Positions 1 to 10,924 are shown, counted from the first letter of the stretch. The stretch: 64,000 nt of DNA from Macrotis lagotis (GCF_037893015.1 NC_133658.1:60169818-60233817), one strand, 5' to 3'. Numbers and translations are program-made. The notes: a model not told the origin generated them from the sequence alone.

Positions 1-385
1 CCAGGAATTCTGAAGATGTAGAGCTGGTCCCCTGGGAAGGGGAGTGATTGCCATCTTCTGACAACTGAGGAGAATTGCACAAGAGTTGGGTCTCCTAGCA
101 ATGCAACTTTCCAGAAGAATCCCAGTAGGGAGCAGAATCTATTGATATTTGCTGACAACTTCTACAGGTCTACCTCTAGGTATACCTATATAAAGTGTGG
201 AAAGTGACACATCAAGGAAACCATGGAAAGAATTACCAGTATGGAAGAACACCCCCTGGAACATTCCCTGCTGGAGTCCTACACAGAGCAGTATTGCTAG
301 CAACTGAAATAGCATAGACTTTTGAGAAAGGGGATGTCCACTGGAATCCACTGAAAGATACTGTTTTCCTTTCAATGAGTTAACT
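1..385. other. Unique sequence, no gene seen
   Basis: Non-repetitive AT-rich sequence with only short chance open frames. A 78-codon minus-strand frame at 139-375 has no recognisable motif. Confidence 0.5.
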
Positions 386-495
386 AGGTGGCACAGTGTA
401 CAGTATTTTGAGTCTGGAGTTTGGAAGACCTGAGTTCAAATTTAACTTCAGACACTAGCTGCAAGACTCAGGGCAAGTCACTTAATTTTACTTGC
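386..495 (+). repeat. SINE S1, old copy
   Basis: Diverged copy with the markers taggtggcacagtg, gacctgagttcaaat and gggcaagtcactta. Its A-rich tail runs straight into the purine microsatellite that follows. Confidence 0.75.
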
Positions 496-858
496 AAGAA
501 GAAGTAAGAGGAGGAAGAGAAAAAGGAAGAAGGAGGAGGAGGAGAGGAGAAGAAGAAGAAGCAGAAGAAAAAGAAGATGATGATGATAATGGAAGGAGAA
601 GAAAAAGAAGATGGTGATAGAAGAAGAAGAAGATGAAGATGATGATGATACTGATGATGGAAGAAGGGGAAGGAGGAGGAGGAGGAGGAGGAGGAGAAGA
701 AGAAGAAGAAGAAGAAGAAGAAGAGGAGGAGGAGGAGGAAGAAGGAGGAGGAGGAGATGGAGAAGGAGAAGGAGGAGAAGAAAAAAGAAGATGATGATGG
801 AAGAAGATGAAAGAAGAGGAGGAGGAGGAGAGGAAGATGAAGAAGAAGAAGAAGAAAG
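496..858 (+). repeat. (GAA/GGA/GAT)n purine-rich microsatellite
   Basis: About 360 bp of imperfect AAG, AGG and GATGAT triplets, almost pure purine on the plus strand. It begins in the tail of the preceding SINE. The open frames across it (poly-Arg/Glu or poly-Ser/Phe) are composition artefacts. Confidence 0.95.
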
Positions 859-861
859 AAC

Positions 862-1265
862 TGATTCAAATCCTAACTCATATATTTGCTAAACTGTGTG
901 AACATGAGCAAGTCATTTAACCTTTGTCTGCCTCAGTTTTCTCCTCTGTAAAATGGGGATAATAATAGCATTTACCTCCTAAGGTTGTTGTAAGGATCAA
1001 ATGAGATAATATTTGCTGTTTTATTTTTATTTGAAAAGTTTTGTTATCCAATTACATACAAAATGTTAAACATTTTTTAATTTCAGGTTCCAAATTCTCT
1101 CCTTTCTTCCTTTTTTATTTTAGGTTTTTTTTTCTCCTTTCTTCTTTCCCCACTCCTTGAGAGGGCAAATACTACCCATGTGTAGTCATGCAAAATATGA
1201 GATAATATCTGTTAAAAACATTTAACACACAATGCCTAGCATATAGTAGGTGCTCAATAAATGCT
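862..1265 (+). repeat. CORE-SINE (S4), split by a LINE insertion
   Basis: The markers agcaagtcatttaacctttg, cctcagttttctcctctgta and ggttgttgtaaggatcaaat are followed, after an interruption, by cctagcatatagtaggtgct and caataaatgcttcc. The two halves are collinear once 1013-1208 is removed. Confidence 0.88.
1013..1196 (-). mobile_element. LINE 3' end (L1-clade type) inserted in the CORE-SINE
   Basis: A 184-bp insert flanked by the 12-bp duplication atgagataatat at 1001-1012 and 1197-1208. It opens with a T-rich stretch (the A-tail read from the other strand), then carries ccaattacatac, a form of the 3'-terminal motif seen in the other LINE tails of this window. It is strongly 5'-truncated. 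Confidence 0.8.
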
Positions 1266-1466
1266 TCCTTCCTAAAACTATATGTTGCAGAGATGGTACT
1301 GATATTTAGTAAAGGAAGTTCTTCATATGGAATACATTAGATTGAAGAAATCACAGATTTTTTAAAAAAAACTGTATGTAATAATATTAGCAAAAAGTCC
1401 CTTACAGGGTCATTATGAATAAAGTATTTTGTAAACCTTTATATGCTATACTCCACAAAGTTACTG

Positions 1467-1637
1467 AAACTGGCCCGTGATCTCATTGATGTGTGTATAT
1501 CTCTAGTGATGCCTATCACAAGTCATCTGTGCCTACCCATCCTGTGGGAGTCTTCTCTAGGTTCCCTCCATATCTCTCTACCCAAGTTCACCCTGGGAGA
1601 CTTTCTTGATTTCTCTTTGGACACCAATAAAGCCTAA
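1467..1637 (+). repeat. 171-bp segment, copy 1 of an inverted pair
   Basis: Unclassified sequence ending in ccaataaagcctaa. It matches the reverse complement of 3414-3584 over 171 bp with 4 mismatches and no gap by eye. The flanks differ. The open frames on both copies (ending FLDFSLDTNKA) are shared only because the DNA is shared. Confidence 0.9.
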
Positions 1638-2129
1638 AGGCCGTTTCTTAGTTATTTCTCACTCATAAAACAAAACTGTTTTCTTTTTGACTCATACATT
1701 GCTTTGTTGGCATCCTTTAAATCCCACCACCTTCATAATTTCTTGACTGATATGTGTTCTGGCCAGATCGAATTCACTTTTTGCCCCTTTTATTGTTCTT
1801 TCAATGATCCCTAATTTAAATTCTCTGGAGTCTGTAATTTGCCATTCAACATTGATATTATAAAGATGGGGTTTTATTTTAGGGAGAAGATAAGGGTCAT
1901 TTAAAGAACTTTACAATTTCCTGAAGAGAATTCAGCCTGTTTTTCTCCGTCTATTTAGTTACATGTAAGACTCATCATCAGTTTGGAGTATCTATCATAT
2001 ACACATACCTATACATACATGCTCACATACATTCATGCATGAAAAATTATGTAATTGTGTGTATACACACACACACACAAATAGATAGCTTCTAGAAACT
2101 GTTCATTCAATATCATAGTATGGACAATA

Positions 2130-2450
2130 GGTATTGGGGTAGATAGTTGGTGAATAGAGCAATGGACCCTAAAGTCAGGAGGACCTGGGTTCATATCTGA
2201 CCTGAGACACTTATACTTATTGACTGTGTGACCTTGGGCAAGTTGCTTAATCCCAGTTGCCTAGAATTCAGGATTCTTTCTAGTCATCCTGATTCCTATC
2301 TGGCCACTGGACCCAGTTGGCTCTGGAGAAGAAAGTGAGACTGGTGATTTAGCACAGTACCATCTCACTCAAGTTCAATTCATTTGCTCATCATGGTATC
2401 CCCTTCCTGATATCATGGTCTTCTTTGAGAATGAAGGACCAGTGACAACA
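2130..2450 (+). repeat. SINE S3, near full length
   Basis: tRNA-like head (gagcaatggaccctaaagtc, ggacctgggttcatatct) followed by the long tail with ctggccactggacccag, tggagaagaaagtgag and ttctttgagaatgaagga. Confidence 0.85.
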
Positions 2451-3279
2451 ATTCATCTATTTAGTATTTTCCTATGGGAATAGTTAGACCACATTCCCTG
2501 GAGTTCTTGTGGACCTAATTAAGGAACTTGATGCAAGAGTTACAATGTCTGGTACCAAAAAGGCATCTGGAAGCTTTCATTACTAAAAGGGAATCCCTCC
2601 TCAAGTTGCATTCTCTGCTGGATCTCATTGTCTAATTGCACAACTTTGGAGCACATCCCACTCTGTTTAGTGCCCTACTTTTTATTAATCATTAGAGGGT
2701 CATTGATAAAGGTCATCTCTGTTGTTATGTATTTCAAGGAATCTCATATAATTTTGACATATGTATGAGAGTCCTCTTAGAGGAAGATGGGCCAGGTGGT
2801 GTGTTGTACTACTACATCAAAAGTCTTTTTTATGATAATCAGACCAAAATGAGAGTGAACTTGTACTTTGCATCTTACAGTCCATTCTGTATTGATAAAA
2901 ATAATGCTATGGAATAATTCTGTAGAATTGTTTAAATGTCTTGGTCCCCCCCATCTTTAATGATAAAGAGAATTTATTGTTTCTTCTAAACAAACAGATA
3001 TGCAGGTCTTTTCCATTTTTAATCTATTTGTAGATTATTTTCAACTTTTTTTCACCCTTAAATGAACTTAAAATGACTTTGCTTATTTCTATCTCTTGCC
3101 AAGTTCTCTTTAAGTCCAACTTTTCCTCTACTGCCAGAATGCTTCCTCTATAAAGTTTTTCACTGTCTTTTAAGATATAGTATTACTTACTATCTTGTAC
3201 CATCCTATTCATAAGATTTTTACAAATAAATTTACATTTTAAACTAATGTCCTTGGCTACTCTCTCCACTTGTTCAAAT
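2451..3279. other. No gene; unclassified sequence
   Basis: AT-rich sequence with no open frame of note. The minus strand of about 2520-2850 has the feel of an old LINE coding remnant, but I could not place it in a family, so I leave it unnamed. Confidence 0.4.
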
Positions 3280-3735
3280 ATTTGCTGCTTCAGGAAATAA
3301 TGATGTTTGCTACAGAGTTTTATTTAAATACTTTGGTTTGAATTTATTCCAACAAGATATAGATTTTGTCTTTTAAAAAACGAGAGCTCCTGAGTTCAGT
3401 GGAAAAGTAGAGATTAGGCTTTATTGGTGTCCAAAGAGAAATCAAGAAAGTCTCCCAGGGTGAACTTGGGTAGAGGGATATGGAGGATACCTAGAGAAGA
3501 CTCCCACAGGATGGGTAGGCACAGATGACTTGTGATAGGCATCACTAGAGATATACACACATCAATGAGATCACGGGTCAGTTTAGTACTTCTAATCTCA
3601 TATAGTATAGAACTTAGGCTTTCTATTTGCACAATGTTTGACCAGCCCACCTCATTTGCTGACACTAACATCCTTGATATTCCTCAAACAAGACACTCCA
3701 TCTTTTGACTTTGAACATTTTCTCTAGCTGTCCTC
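3280..3735. repeat. Duplicated block, copy A
   Basis: The outer parts (about 3280-3400 and 3588-3735) match, in the same order and orientation, about 4585-4700 and 4898-5190. Shared words include ctttggtttgaatttattcc, tacttctaatctcat-like sequence and catccttgatattcctcaaa. The middle is the 171-bp segment described separately. Confidence 0.75.
3414..3584 (-). repeat. 171-bp segment, copy 2 of an inverted pair
   Basis: Reverse-complement partner of 1467-1637, about 98% identical. Here it lies between the two conserved parts of duplicated block A. Confidence 0.9.
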
Positions 3736-3814
3736 CATGCTCTCATCTCTGTCTCCTAATCTATCTGGCAATTAAAATCCTACCTTCTACAGGGAAAACC
3801 CACCCCCTCTTAAT

Positions 3815-4305
3815 TCTAGTGCCTTCCCATTGAGAGGGTGTCCATCAATAAGGGAATGGCTGAACAGATTGTCATATATGAATTTGTTGGGACACAATTG
3901 TTCTATAAGAAATCCTGAAAGTCAGGACTTCAGAAAAGCCTGGAAAGATTTAAATGAACTGATGCTGAGTGAAATGAGCAGAACCAGAAGAACATTGTAT
4001 ATACTAACAACAACATGAGGGTGATGATCAAACACGATGGACTTGTTCATTTCAGTAATACAATAATCAAAGAAAATTCTAAAAGATTTATGATGAATCC
4101 ATATCCAGAGATGGAACTGTGGAGTTTAAATACAGACCAAAGCATACTATATTCAGTTTTTTTTGAAGTTGTCCTATTTGTATTGTCATTTTTTCTCTCT
4201 AATGTTTTTTCCTCTTCTTTTTGGATTTGATTCTTCTTTGACAACATGATTACTATGGCTCTATGTTTAGCATAATTACACATGTAAAATCTATATTACA
4301 TTGCT
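3815..4305 (+). mobile_element. LINE 3' region, truncated
   Basis: Carries the common marsupial LINE tail words caataagggaatggctgaac, gcctggaaagatttaaatga, ctgatgctgagtgaaatgag and ccatatccagagatggaact, ending near cacatgtaaaatctatatt. Related copies lie at 10925-11535 and 44735-44890. The 62-codon frame at 3830-4018 (EWLNRLSYMNLL) belongs to this repeat and is not a gene. The assignment to the L1 clade is an inference. Confidence 0.75.
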
Positions 4306-4584
4306 TAGTAGTTACCAGTGATGGATGTCTAAATCTGTTGAATTTCATATGCATATATTCCCAGTGATACCTTATTGCTTTCAGTTGAGTTCTTCAAAAA
4401 GGAAGCTATCTTTCTCACAGGAACAAAACTATATAGTTTTTAGCCGCTCATGAATTTTAGCGTTTCAATTCCCTGAAAATTATTAATTATATTTTCTGTT
4501 TTTTGTGAGATTAAACATGGCTTTACATGTTAGACTATCAGAAAAAATAATATCATGAAGGTAAAAATTAATGCATTAAATTAT

Positions 4585-5195
4585 AGCCTCAGGAAGTAAT
4601 GTTTACCTGCCACTGAGTTTTGTTTTAAATGCTTTGGTTTGAATTTATTCCAATAAGTTGTATATTTTTGTCTTTAAAAAATGAGAGTTCAAGAGTGCAC
4701 TGGAAGAGTGAGAATGAGATAGTTTTACAGATAATAGTGTATTGTCACAAACTTCTCACAATCTACAATTCAGTCTTTCAGTAAATTTGCGATGTCATTG
4801 ATGGTGATGCTCCTTCCAAGTCTCTTACTCATCCCCTGCAATTCTTAACCATGTTATTCCATAAGCCCTTCATATAGAGTATCTATCCATTGTACTAGTG
4901 CTTCTAATCTCATTTACACTTCCAGTATAGTATTTAAGCTCTAGTTGCACAATGTATAAGCAGCCAACTTCATTTTCTGAATCTATATGCCAGAAATAAT
5001 ATATTTTACTCTCCTGCTTCTCTGTCCACAGACCCACCCTACTCGATAAACTTCGATGGCTCCCTATCACCCTCAAGAACATAAACTAAATCCTCTATTT
5101 GACATTCCATCTTACAACCCAGCTGACCATTAATTCTGATTCAGTGACACTGACATCCTTGATATTCCTCAAACAAAACACTATCTTTTGGTTAT
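4585..5195. repeat. Duplicated block, copy B
   Basis: Diverged partner of block A. The shared outer parts are separated here by a similar length (about 170-190 bp) of sequence that does not look like the 171-bp segment. Confidence 0.7.
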
Positions 5196-6175
5196 GGGCA
5201 TTTTTTCTTTTTCTCTTTTTCTTTTTTTCGGTTCCATGCATAGCTTTATTACAAGCAACAGGAAAGAGAGGGAAAGGAGAGAGAGAACGAGGGGACCTGA
5301 TATGCAATTCAGACATGCACACTTATCTGGAATATAATTCACTAAGAACAGTGCTACTTGGGGAACACAGAGTTATAGGCTGTTCCTCAGGATAGGGTGG
5401 GGGTCTTGCTGGAAGGGAAAGGGTTCTCCAAAGTGTCCTTCTAAGAGTCACTCTGATTTTAAATGGCCTCATTTTAGCTGGCCTAATTGTATAACAGGTC
5501 AAAATATTACGTTGAGAGTCTATTATCAGGGAGAAAAAATAAGCTGTAGAAGACAAAAATTATTTGAGGGGTTTGTGTATCAGAGAGAAAAATAGCCTGA
5601 TAATTCACAAAATTTTGTTTGGGAGACACAGCTGCACTTAAGCTTTGAAAAATGTTATTAGCATTATTTTTCCAAGAGTATCTTCTATAAGCTTCAGGCT
5701 CCCTTAAGAGGAAAGACTGTCAAGATGGTCTCAAGACCTCAAACCTAATCTTACAACATTCATCTCTAAAAATACTCAGTTGTATTTAGGTGAAATAGAA
5801 TTACCAAGTTTATCAATAAAAGATATTTTCTTGGGCAGACAAAATTCATAGGGCAGACTATAAAATCATTCTTTACAAAGAAGTGAGACTAAAATTTTGC
5901 TGAATGTTTCTGTTTAAATGAATCTAAAATGTGATGGATTCTAGTCAAATCAAGTCATCAAATGTACTTCTAAAGTTCATAATTGGTAGGCAGGAGAAAG
6001 GACTGATAGGTGGGGGACAAGAAGAAAAAAATCTAGTAATCTATATACCTCCCCCCCAATATAGTTTAAGATCTATTTAGAGAGATGACAGTTCTCAGAT
6101 GAATTTAGTTGGTTCTAAAAGTAGAAACTATTATTCTCAACTGGAGGAGGAGGTGGTACAACTCATGTTGCTATA
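5196..6175. other. No gene; mostly unique sequence
   Basis: Includes a pyrimidine-rich then purine-rich stretch (5200-5290). The overlapping short frames at 5095-5556 have no recognisable motif. Confidence 0.45.
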
Positions 6176-6177
6176 GC

Positions 6178-6283
6178 AGAGGTTCTTAAACACTTTTTTG
6201 TGTCCTGGATCCCTTTGACAGTCTCATGAAGCTTATGGCCCCTTCTCTGAATACTGTTTTGAAATGCTTAGAATAAAATGCAT
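6178..6283 (+). repeat. Old dispersed repeat, unclassified
   Basis: Shares ggatccctttgacagtctca, tgaagcttatggccccttct and 'gaata-tgttttgaaatgc' style words with 33105-33245, 41370-41545 and 58525-58680. It is a mammal-wide type of fragment that I cannot name with confidence. Confidence 0.55.
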
Positions 6284-6284
6284 C

Positions 6285-6395
6285 AGGCAGCTAGGTGGCA
6301 CAGTGGCCCTGGAGACAAGAGGACCTGAGTTCAAATGTGACCTCAGACACTTAATAATTGCCTAATTATGTCACCTTGGGTAAGTCACTCTTTTT
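6285..6395 (+). repeat. SINE S1, 3'-shortened
   Basis: Contains ggcagctaggtggcacagtg, ggacctgagttcaaatgtga and cagacacttaataattgcct, and stops at gtaagtcact followed by a T-run. Part of the head is also missing. Confidence 0.85.
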
Positions 6396-6597
6396 TTTTT
6401 TTGTGCTTCAGTCTGTGTTCTGATACCATCACCTCTGTTTCTGGAGTGAATCACATTCTTTATCATAAGTCCATCAGAGAAGTTACTTCCATATTTTTCC
6501 ACATATTTTTGCTGTTGCTGCTTGTAATTCTCTACATCCATTTCTCCCCACTACCAATTATTATATTTTCTCTCTCCTTTCACTGTTCCTCTTCAAA

Positions 6598-6757
6598 GTG
6601 TGCTGTGGGACAGCTAAGTGATATAGCAGACAGAGCAGCAGCCATGGGGCCAAGAGGCCTCAAGCCTACATTCCACCCCAAAGACCCAGCAACCACCTGG
6701 CTTCATGGTCCTGGACAGGCCATCCAATCCCACCACCTTGCAAAAGGCAAAAAAATA
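6598..6757 (+). repeat. Very old SINE-like insert in the LINE 3'UTR
   Basis: Weak match to the S1 head and tail: gggacagctaagtgatatag at the start and caccttgcaaaaggcaaaaa at the end. The internal part is poorly conserved. Confidence 0.5.
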
Positions 6758-8752
6758 AAGAAAATTTGTTATATCTGACTATCCTCTCCTATGATCTACT
6801 CTCTCCTCTATCCCCTATATCTCCCCTCCCTTCCCTCATCCCCCTTCCCTCCTTTTTCTTCTAGAGTTCTATGCCCTATTAAGTATATATATATATATAT
6901 ACTTTCTGAGCCATTTCCAATGAGAATGAAGGCTCCCTCAATCCCCTCCCCTTCTCCCCTTCTATACCATTGCAAAAGCTATTTCTTGACTCTTACATGA
7001 AATATCTTAGTCTATTCTACTCTCCTTTCCTTTCTCCCAGTACATTTCCTTTTCACCCATTGACTCCATTTTAAAAATATATTATACCTTCATATTCAAC
7101 TCCCTCCTGTGCCTTGTCTATATAAGCTCCTTCTAATTGCTCTAATAAATGAGAAGGTTCATATGAGTATTATCAGTAACATCTTCCCATGCAGGAATGC
7201 ATAGAGTTCATCATCATTAAGTCCCTCATAATTTACCCTTCTTACCCACCCTCTCTATGCTTCACCTGAGTCCTGAACTTGGAGATCAGACTTTCTGTTC
7301 AGCTCTGGCTTTTGCAACAGGAGCATTTGAAATTCCCCTGTTTCATTGAAAGTTCATCTTTTTCCCTGGAAGAAGATGTTCCATTTTGCTGGGTAGTTGA
7401 TTCTTGGTTGCATTCCAAGATCTTTTGCCTTTCTGGAATATTATTTTCCAAGCCCTATGAGCTCTTATTGTGGATGCTGCCTAATCCTGTGTGATCCTGA
7501 CTGCAGTGCCACGATATTTGAATTGTTTTGTTCTGGCTGCTTTTAGTATTTTCTCTTTGACTTGGGATTCTGGAACTTGGCTATAATATTCCTGGGGGTT
7601 ATTTTTTTTTTTGGATCTCTTTCAGTAGGAGATCAGTGAATTCTCTCAATTTCTACTTTGCCCTCTGCTTCTAGGATATCAGGGCAATTTTCCTGTAGAA
7701 CTCCTTTAAAAATGAAGTCAAGGCTCTTTTCCTGAGCATGACTTTCAGGTAGGCCAGTAACTTTTAAATTGTCTTCTGTTTTCCAGATCTGTTGTTTTAT
7801 CAATGGGATATTTTACGTTTTCTTCTAGTTTTTCATTCTTTTGATATTGTTTTATTGTTTCTTGATTCCTTGCAAAGTCATCAGTTTCTTTTAGCTCCAT
7901 TCTATGCTTGAAGGCTTTGTTTTCTTCAGAGAGCTTTCCTATCTCCTTTTCCATCTGGCCAATTCTGCTATTTAAGGTATTTTTCTCCTCATTAACTTTT
8001 TGAACTGTTTTTTTCTATTTGACCTAAACTAGTTTTTAGTACATTATTTTCTTCAGCATTTTTTGGATCTCCTTGACTAAGTTGTTGACTTGGTTTTCAT
8101 ATTTTTCCTACATCTCCCTCATTTCTCTTCTCAATCTTTCCTTTACCTCCCTTACTTGATTTTCAGAATCTCTTTTGAGCTCTGAAATAGCCTGAGACCA
8201 GCTTATGTATTTCTTGGAGATTTAGATGCAGAAGCTTGGACTTTCTCACCTTTAGAGTGTATGTTTTGGTCCTCCATGGGACCAAAGTAATTGTCTATGA
8301 TGAGGTTCCCTTTTTTTTCTGTTTACTCATTTCCCCAGTCTATGCCTGGTTTTGGGGTGCTTTCTAAGCTTTTGGGTATTATCAGATCACCCCTGCAAGG
8401 ACCTCAGTTCCTTCAAGGTCTTATAAGAGGCTCTGACTGCTCTCCTGCATGTACTCTGGTCTGTGGATGGCAATAGGTGACATCAGATTGCGACCAGGGT
8501 CTGAATATGGACAAAGTACAAGAGTTCTGTCCCAGGGCCAGAGGAAAGACCTCAACAGTCTCCCCCACTCCCTTACCTTCCATGGTCTGAGAACCCTGGA
8601 AGCAGCTGCTGGGTAGTTCCCTGCTGGATGGCTCTGTGGGCCTGCTTCCATTTCCTGGGATCTGGGTTGTGGTGAGGGCTGCACACTGAGGAGGGCCACA
8701 CTGGTGAGGGACATGCTGGTAGAGGTTTCCCCACTTATCTTCCAAGTTGTGC

Positions 8753-8912
8753 TTGGGGGTAGCTAGGTGGCATAGTGGATAGAGCACCCACCCTGGAGTC
8801 AGGAATACCTGAGTTCAAATCTGGCCTCAGACACTTAATAATTACCTAGCTGTGTGGCCTTGCGCAAGCCGCTTAACCCCATTGCCTTGCAAAAAAAAAA
8901 CAAACAAACAAA
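8753..8912 (+). repeat. SINE S1 inserted in the LINE 5'UTR
   Basis: Complete copy with gtagctaggtggcatagtgg, cctggagtcaggaatacctg, tgtgtggccttgcgcaagcc and an A-rich tail with (AAAC)n. It splits the 5'UTR of the surrounding minus-strand LINE. Confidence 0.9.
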
Positions 8913-9274
8913 ACCCAAGTGTTCTCTGGGTTGTGTGTCAGGAAACTGCTTCTGCTGCCTGGAGCCAGTACAACCCAGGACCCAGATGCCCAGGCACCCA
9001 GCAGGTTATTCCTGGAAGAATGGAGCTCCTTTGCTCTGGCACAATATTCCTGGCTGTGCTGCCACCCACTCTGCCCAAGTGGAACAGAGCTTTCCCAAGA
9101 TCTTCCAGGCTACCTTGGGCTGGAGAATTGCCTCACTGGATCTTTCTATGAGTTCTGTCTCTCGAAAATTTAGTTAGAGACATAATTTTAAGGCTTTGGT
9201 ATTATTTTGGAGAAAGCTTCTAGGAAAGGCTTTTCTCATGCTGCCATCTTGGCTTCACCCCCCCACCCCCCATG

Positions 9275-9640
9275 AGCATTTTTTTCAAGTTATTTTTCTC
9301 CTCATTTCTCCCACATGCCTGGAACGTTCTTGCCTCTCATCTCTGCCTCCTGCCCTCCTTGACTTCCTTTAAGTTCCAACTAAAACCCCATTTTTATATG
9401 AAGCTCTTCCCATTCCTTCTTAATTCTAGTGCCTTCTTTCTTTTAATTATTTCATATTTATCCTGTCTATAACTTGTTTGTATATATATTTTTTTATTTG
9501 TTGTCTCCTCCATTTGAAATCTTGGAGTTCCTTGAAAGCAGGGACTGTCTTTTGCCTCATTTATATTCCTGGAGCTTAGCAAAGTGTCTGTCCCACAGTT
9601 GGTGCTTAATAAATGTTTAGTGATTAATTGGGAAGAAGTT
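9275..9640 (+). repeat. L2/L3-type LINE 3' end
   Basis: Pyrimidine-rich 'cctggaacgttcttgcctct', 'ccaactaaaaccccattttt', then 'cagggactgtcttttgcctc' and 'gtgcttaataaatgtttagt', the usual order of a CR1-clade 3' end. Confidence 0.75.
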
Positions 9641-10116
9641 ACAGCCATATATGGTGGATATAAGTAGGCAGCAGGGTGTAAGTAGGCAGCAGCATATTAT
9701 TAATGATCATATTCAATTTAAATAATACGTATTTGTATAATTGTCTTGACCTCCTTGAGAGAAGGATTAGTGTCTTAAAAAAAAATCTTTGTATGTCCTT
9801 AGCTCCAGAACAATACTTGACTTGTTAATAGGGACTTTATATAGGTGTTTTGAAATAATGAATACCTATAAGCTAAATTCCAAACTGGTTGTTTTTAAAA
9901 TAAGAGATGATTGATTGAATTTAATCTTTTTCCTCTCTAAACCAGTTTTATGTGTATTCCTCATCTGATGGTGGAGGAGTGGTTTTCAGGAGCTATGTGT
10001 CCCTGATTCCCATAAAGCAGTAAATTTATGTCTAAATTATGATAATACTTAATTTTAAGCATACTTTAGATGGATAGTGGCCATTTTAAATGATATATTT
10101 GCTAGTGATCAGAGAT
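9641..10116. other. Unique AT-rich sequence with an old LINE trace
   Basis: A weak L2/L3-like fragment at about 9730-9860 (ctccttgagagaaggattag, gtatgtccttagctccagaa). Nothing else recognised. Confidence 0.45.
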
Positions 10117-10375
10117 CTATTTGTTGTTGTTCAGTCATTTTAGTCAAGTATGACTCTGTGACAACATTTGGGAATTTTCTTGACAAAGATACAGGAAGGG
10201 TTTTTCATTTCCTTCTCCAGCTTACTTTAATAGATGAAGAATTGAGGCAAACATGGTTAAGTGACTTGCCCAGCATCACACAGATAGTAAGTATCTGAGG
10301 CCAGATTTGAATTCATAGAGATTAGTCTTTCTGATTCCAAGCCGTTCTCTCTGCACTGTGCCACCTAGCTGCCCT
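10117..10375 (-). repeat. SINE S2
   Basis: Reads ttgttgttcagtcattttag, gaattttcttgacaaagata, gaattgaggcaaacatggtt, cacacagatagtaagtatct and ends gtgccacctagctgcc, the head read from the other strand. Confidence 0.88.
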
Positions 10376-10439
10376 TTAGACCTGCTACAAAGCTATAAAT
10401 CTTTAATACACCCAAGACTAAGTATAACTACACATTAAT

Positions 10440-10810
10440 CAGACATTCTGATTATAGATTAAGAGGTAGAAAGGACCTTAGAGACTATTTAATCTAATTT
10501 ATTTTACAGATTAGGAAACTGAGGCACATGATATTAAAGTGACATGTCTAGAATATGCTGCTACTAGATATTTGCAACAAGATTCAAACACAGGTTTCTC
10601 TGACTCTCAGTCTCCCACCTTATCCAATACTCCACTTAGTTGTCTGTCAGGGCAGTGCCTGTTCCCAAAGATGAAAGTATCTGAAGAGACTAAATGTGGA
10701 AGGAACTTAGAAAAGATCTAGTCCAATCTCATTTCACAAATGAGAAAGCTGAAGCCTAGAGAAAACTAGAAGTGATTTATCCAAGGTCATACAAATACTC
10801 TTGCCAGAAT
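10440..10810 (-). repeat. Two adjacent CORE-SINE (S4) copies
   Basis: Two units each show the 'ggac(c)ttag ... acagattaggaaactgaggc' type motif: one at about 10440-10640, the other at about 10690-10810. Confidence 0.65.
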
Positions 10811-10924
10811 TACTTTACAGCTCTCATGGCTCCATGATCAGGTCTGTCTTGTGTGTATTGTTATTCAGTAGAACCTTCACTGACTTGGAGTCCAGGAAAC
10901 ATCTGATTTCACATCATAACCTGA

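Larger units (their letters stand above)
6396..9262 (-). mobile_element. ORF1-only (HAL1-like) L1-clade LINE, nearly complete
   Basis: Read on the minus strand it starts with gtgaagccaagatggcagca, a typical L1-clade 5' end, at about 9262. A fairly GC-rich 5'UTR (to about 8250) is followed by ORF1. A coiled-coil part (about 8170-7745, including MEKEIGKLSEENKAFKHRME) leads into an RNA-binding part with SLDFIFKGVLQENCPDILEA and PRNIIAKFQNPKS (about 7740-7540). The C-terminal domain (about 7540-7270) reads like FKYRGTAVRITQD, then AWKIIFQKGKR, then NQLPSK. A long 3'UTR follows, to about 6396. No reverse-transcriptase or endonuclease frame follows ORF1, which is the layout of half-L1 elements. ORF1 is broken by several frame changes and stops, so the copy is inactive. 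An S1 SINE sits in its 5'UTR and an old SINE in its 3'UTR. Confidence 0.82.

Noticed and set aside
1467-3584. The inverted 171-bp pair as ends of a DNA transposon
   Set aside because: They are not at matching element borders, show no target duplications that I can see, and no transposase-like frame lies between them.
3830-4018. 62-codon frame with EWLNRLSYMNLL
   Set aside because: It belongs to a LINE 3' region that recurs at 10925 and 44735 and is not kept open there.
8413-9177. Cluster of 84-124-codon frames on both strands
   Set aside because: They lie in the GC-rich 5'UTR of the HAL1-like LINE and the SINE inserted in it; no motif and mutually overlapping.
10117-10375. tRNA-like heads of SINEs as true tRNA genes
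   Set aside because: The heads keep a B-box-like gttcaaatc but not a foldable cloverleaf, and they are joined to SINE bodies.
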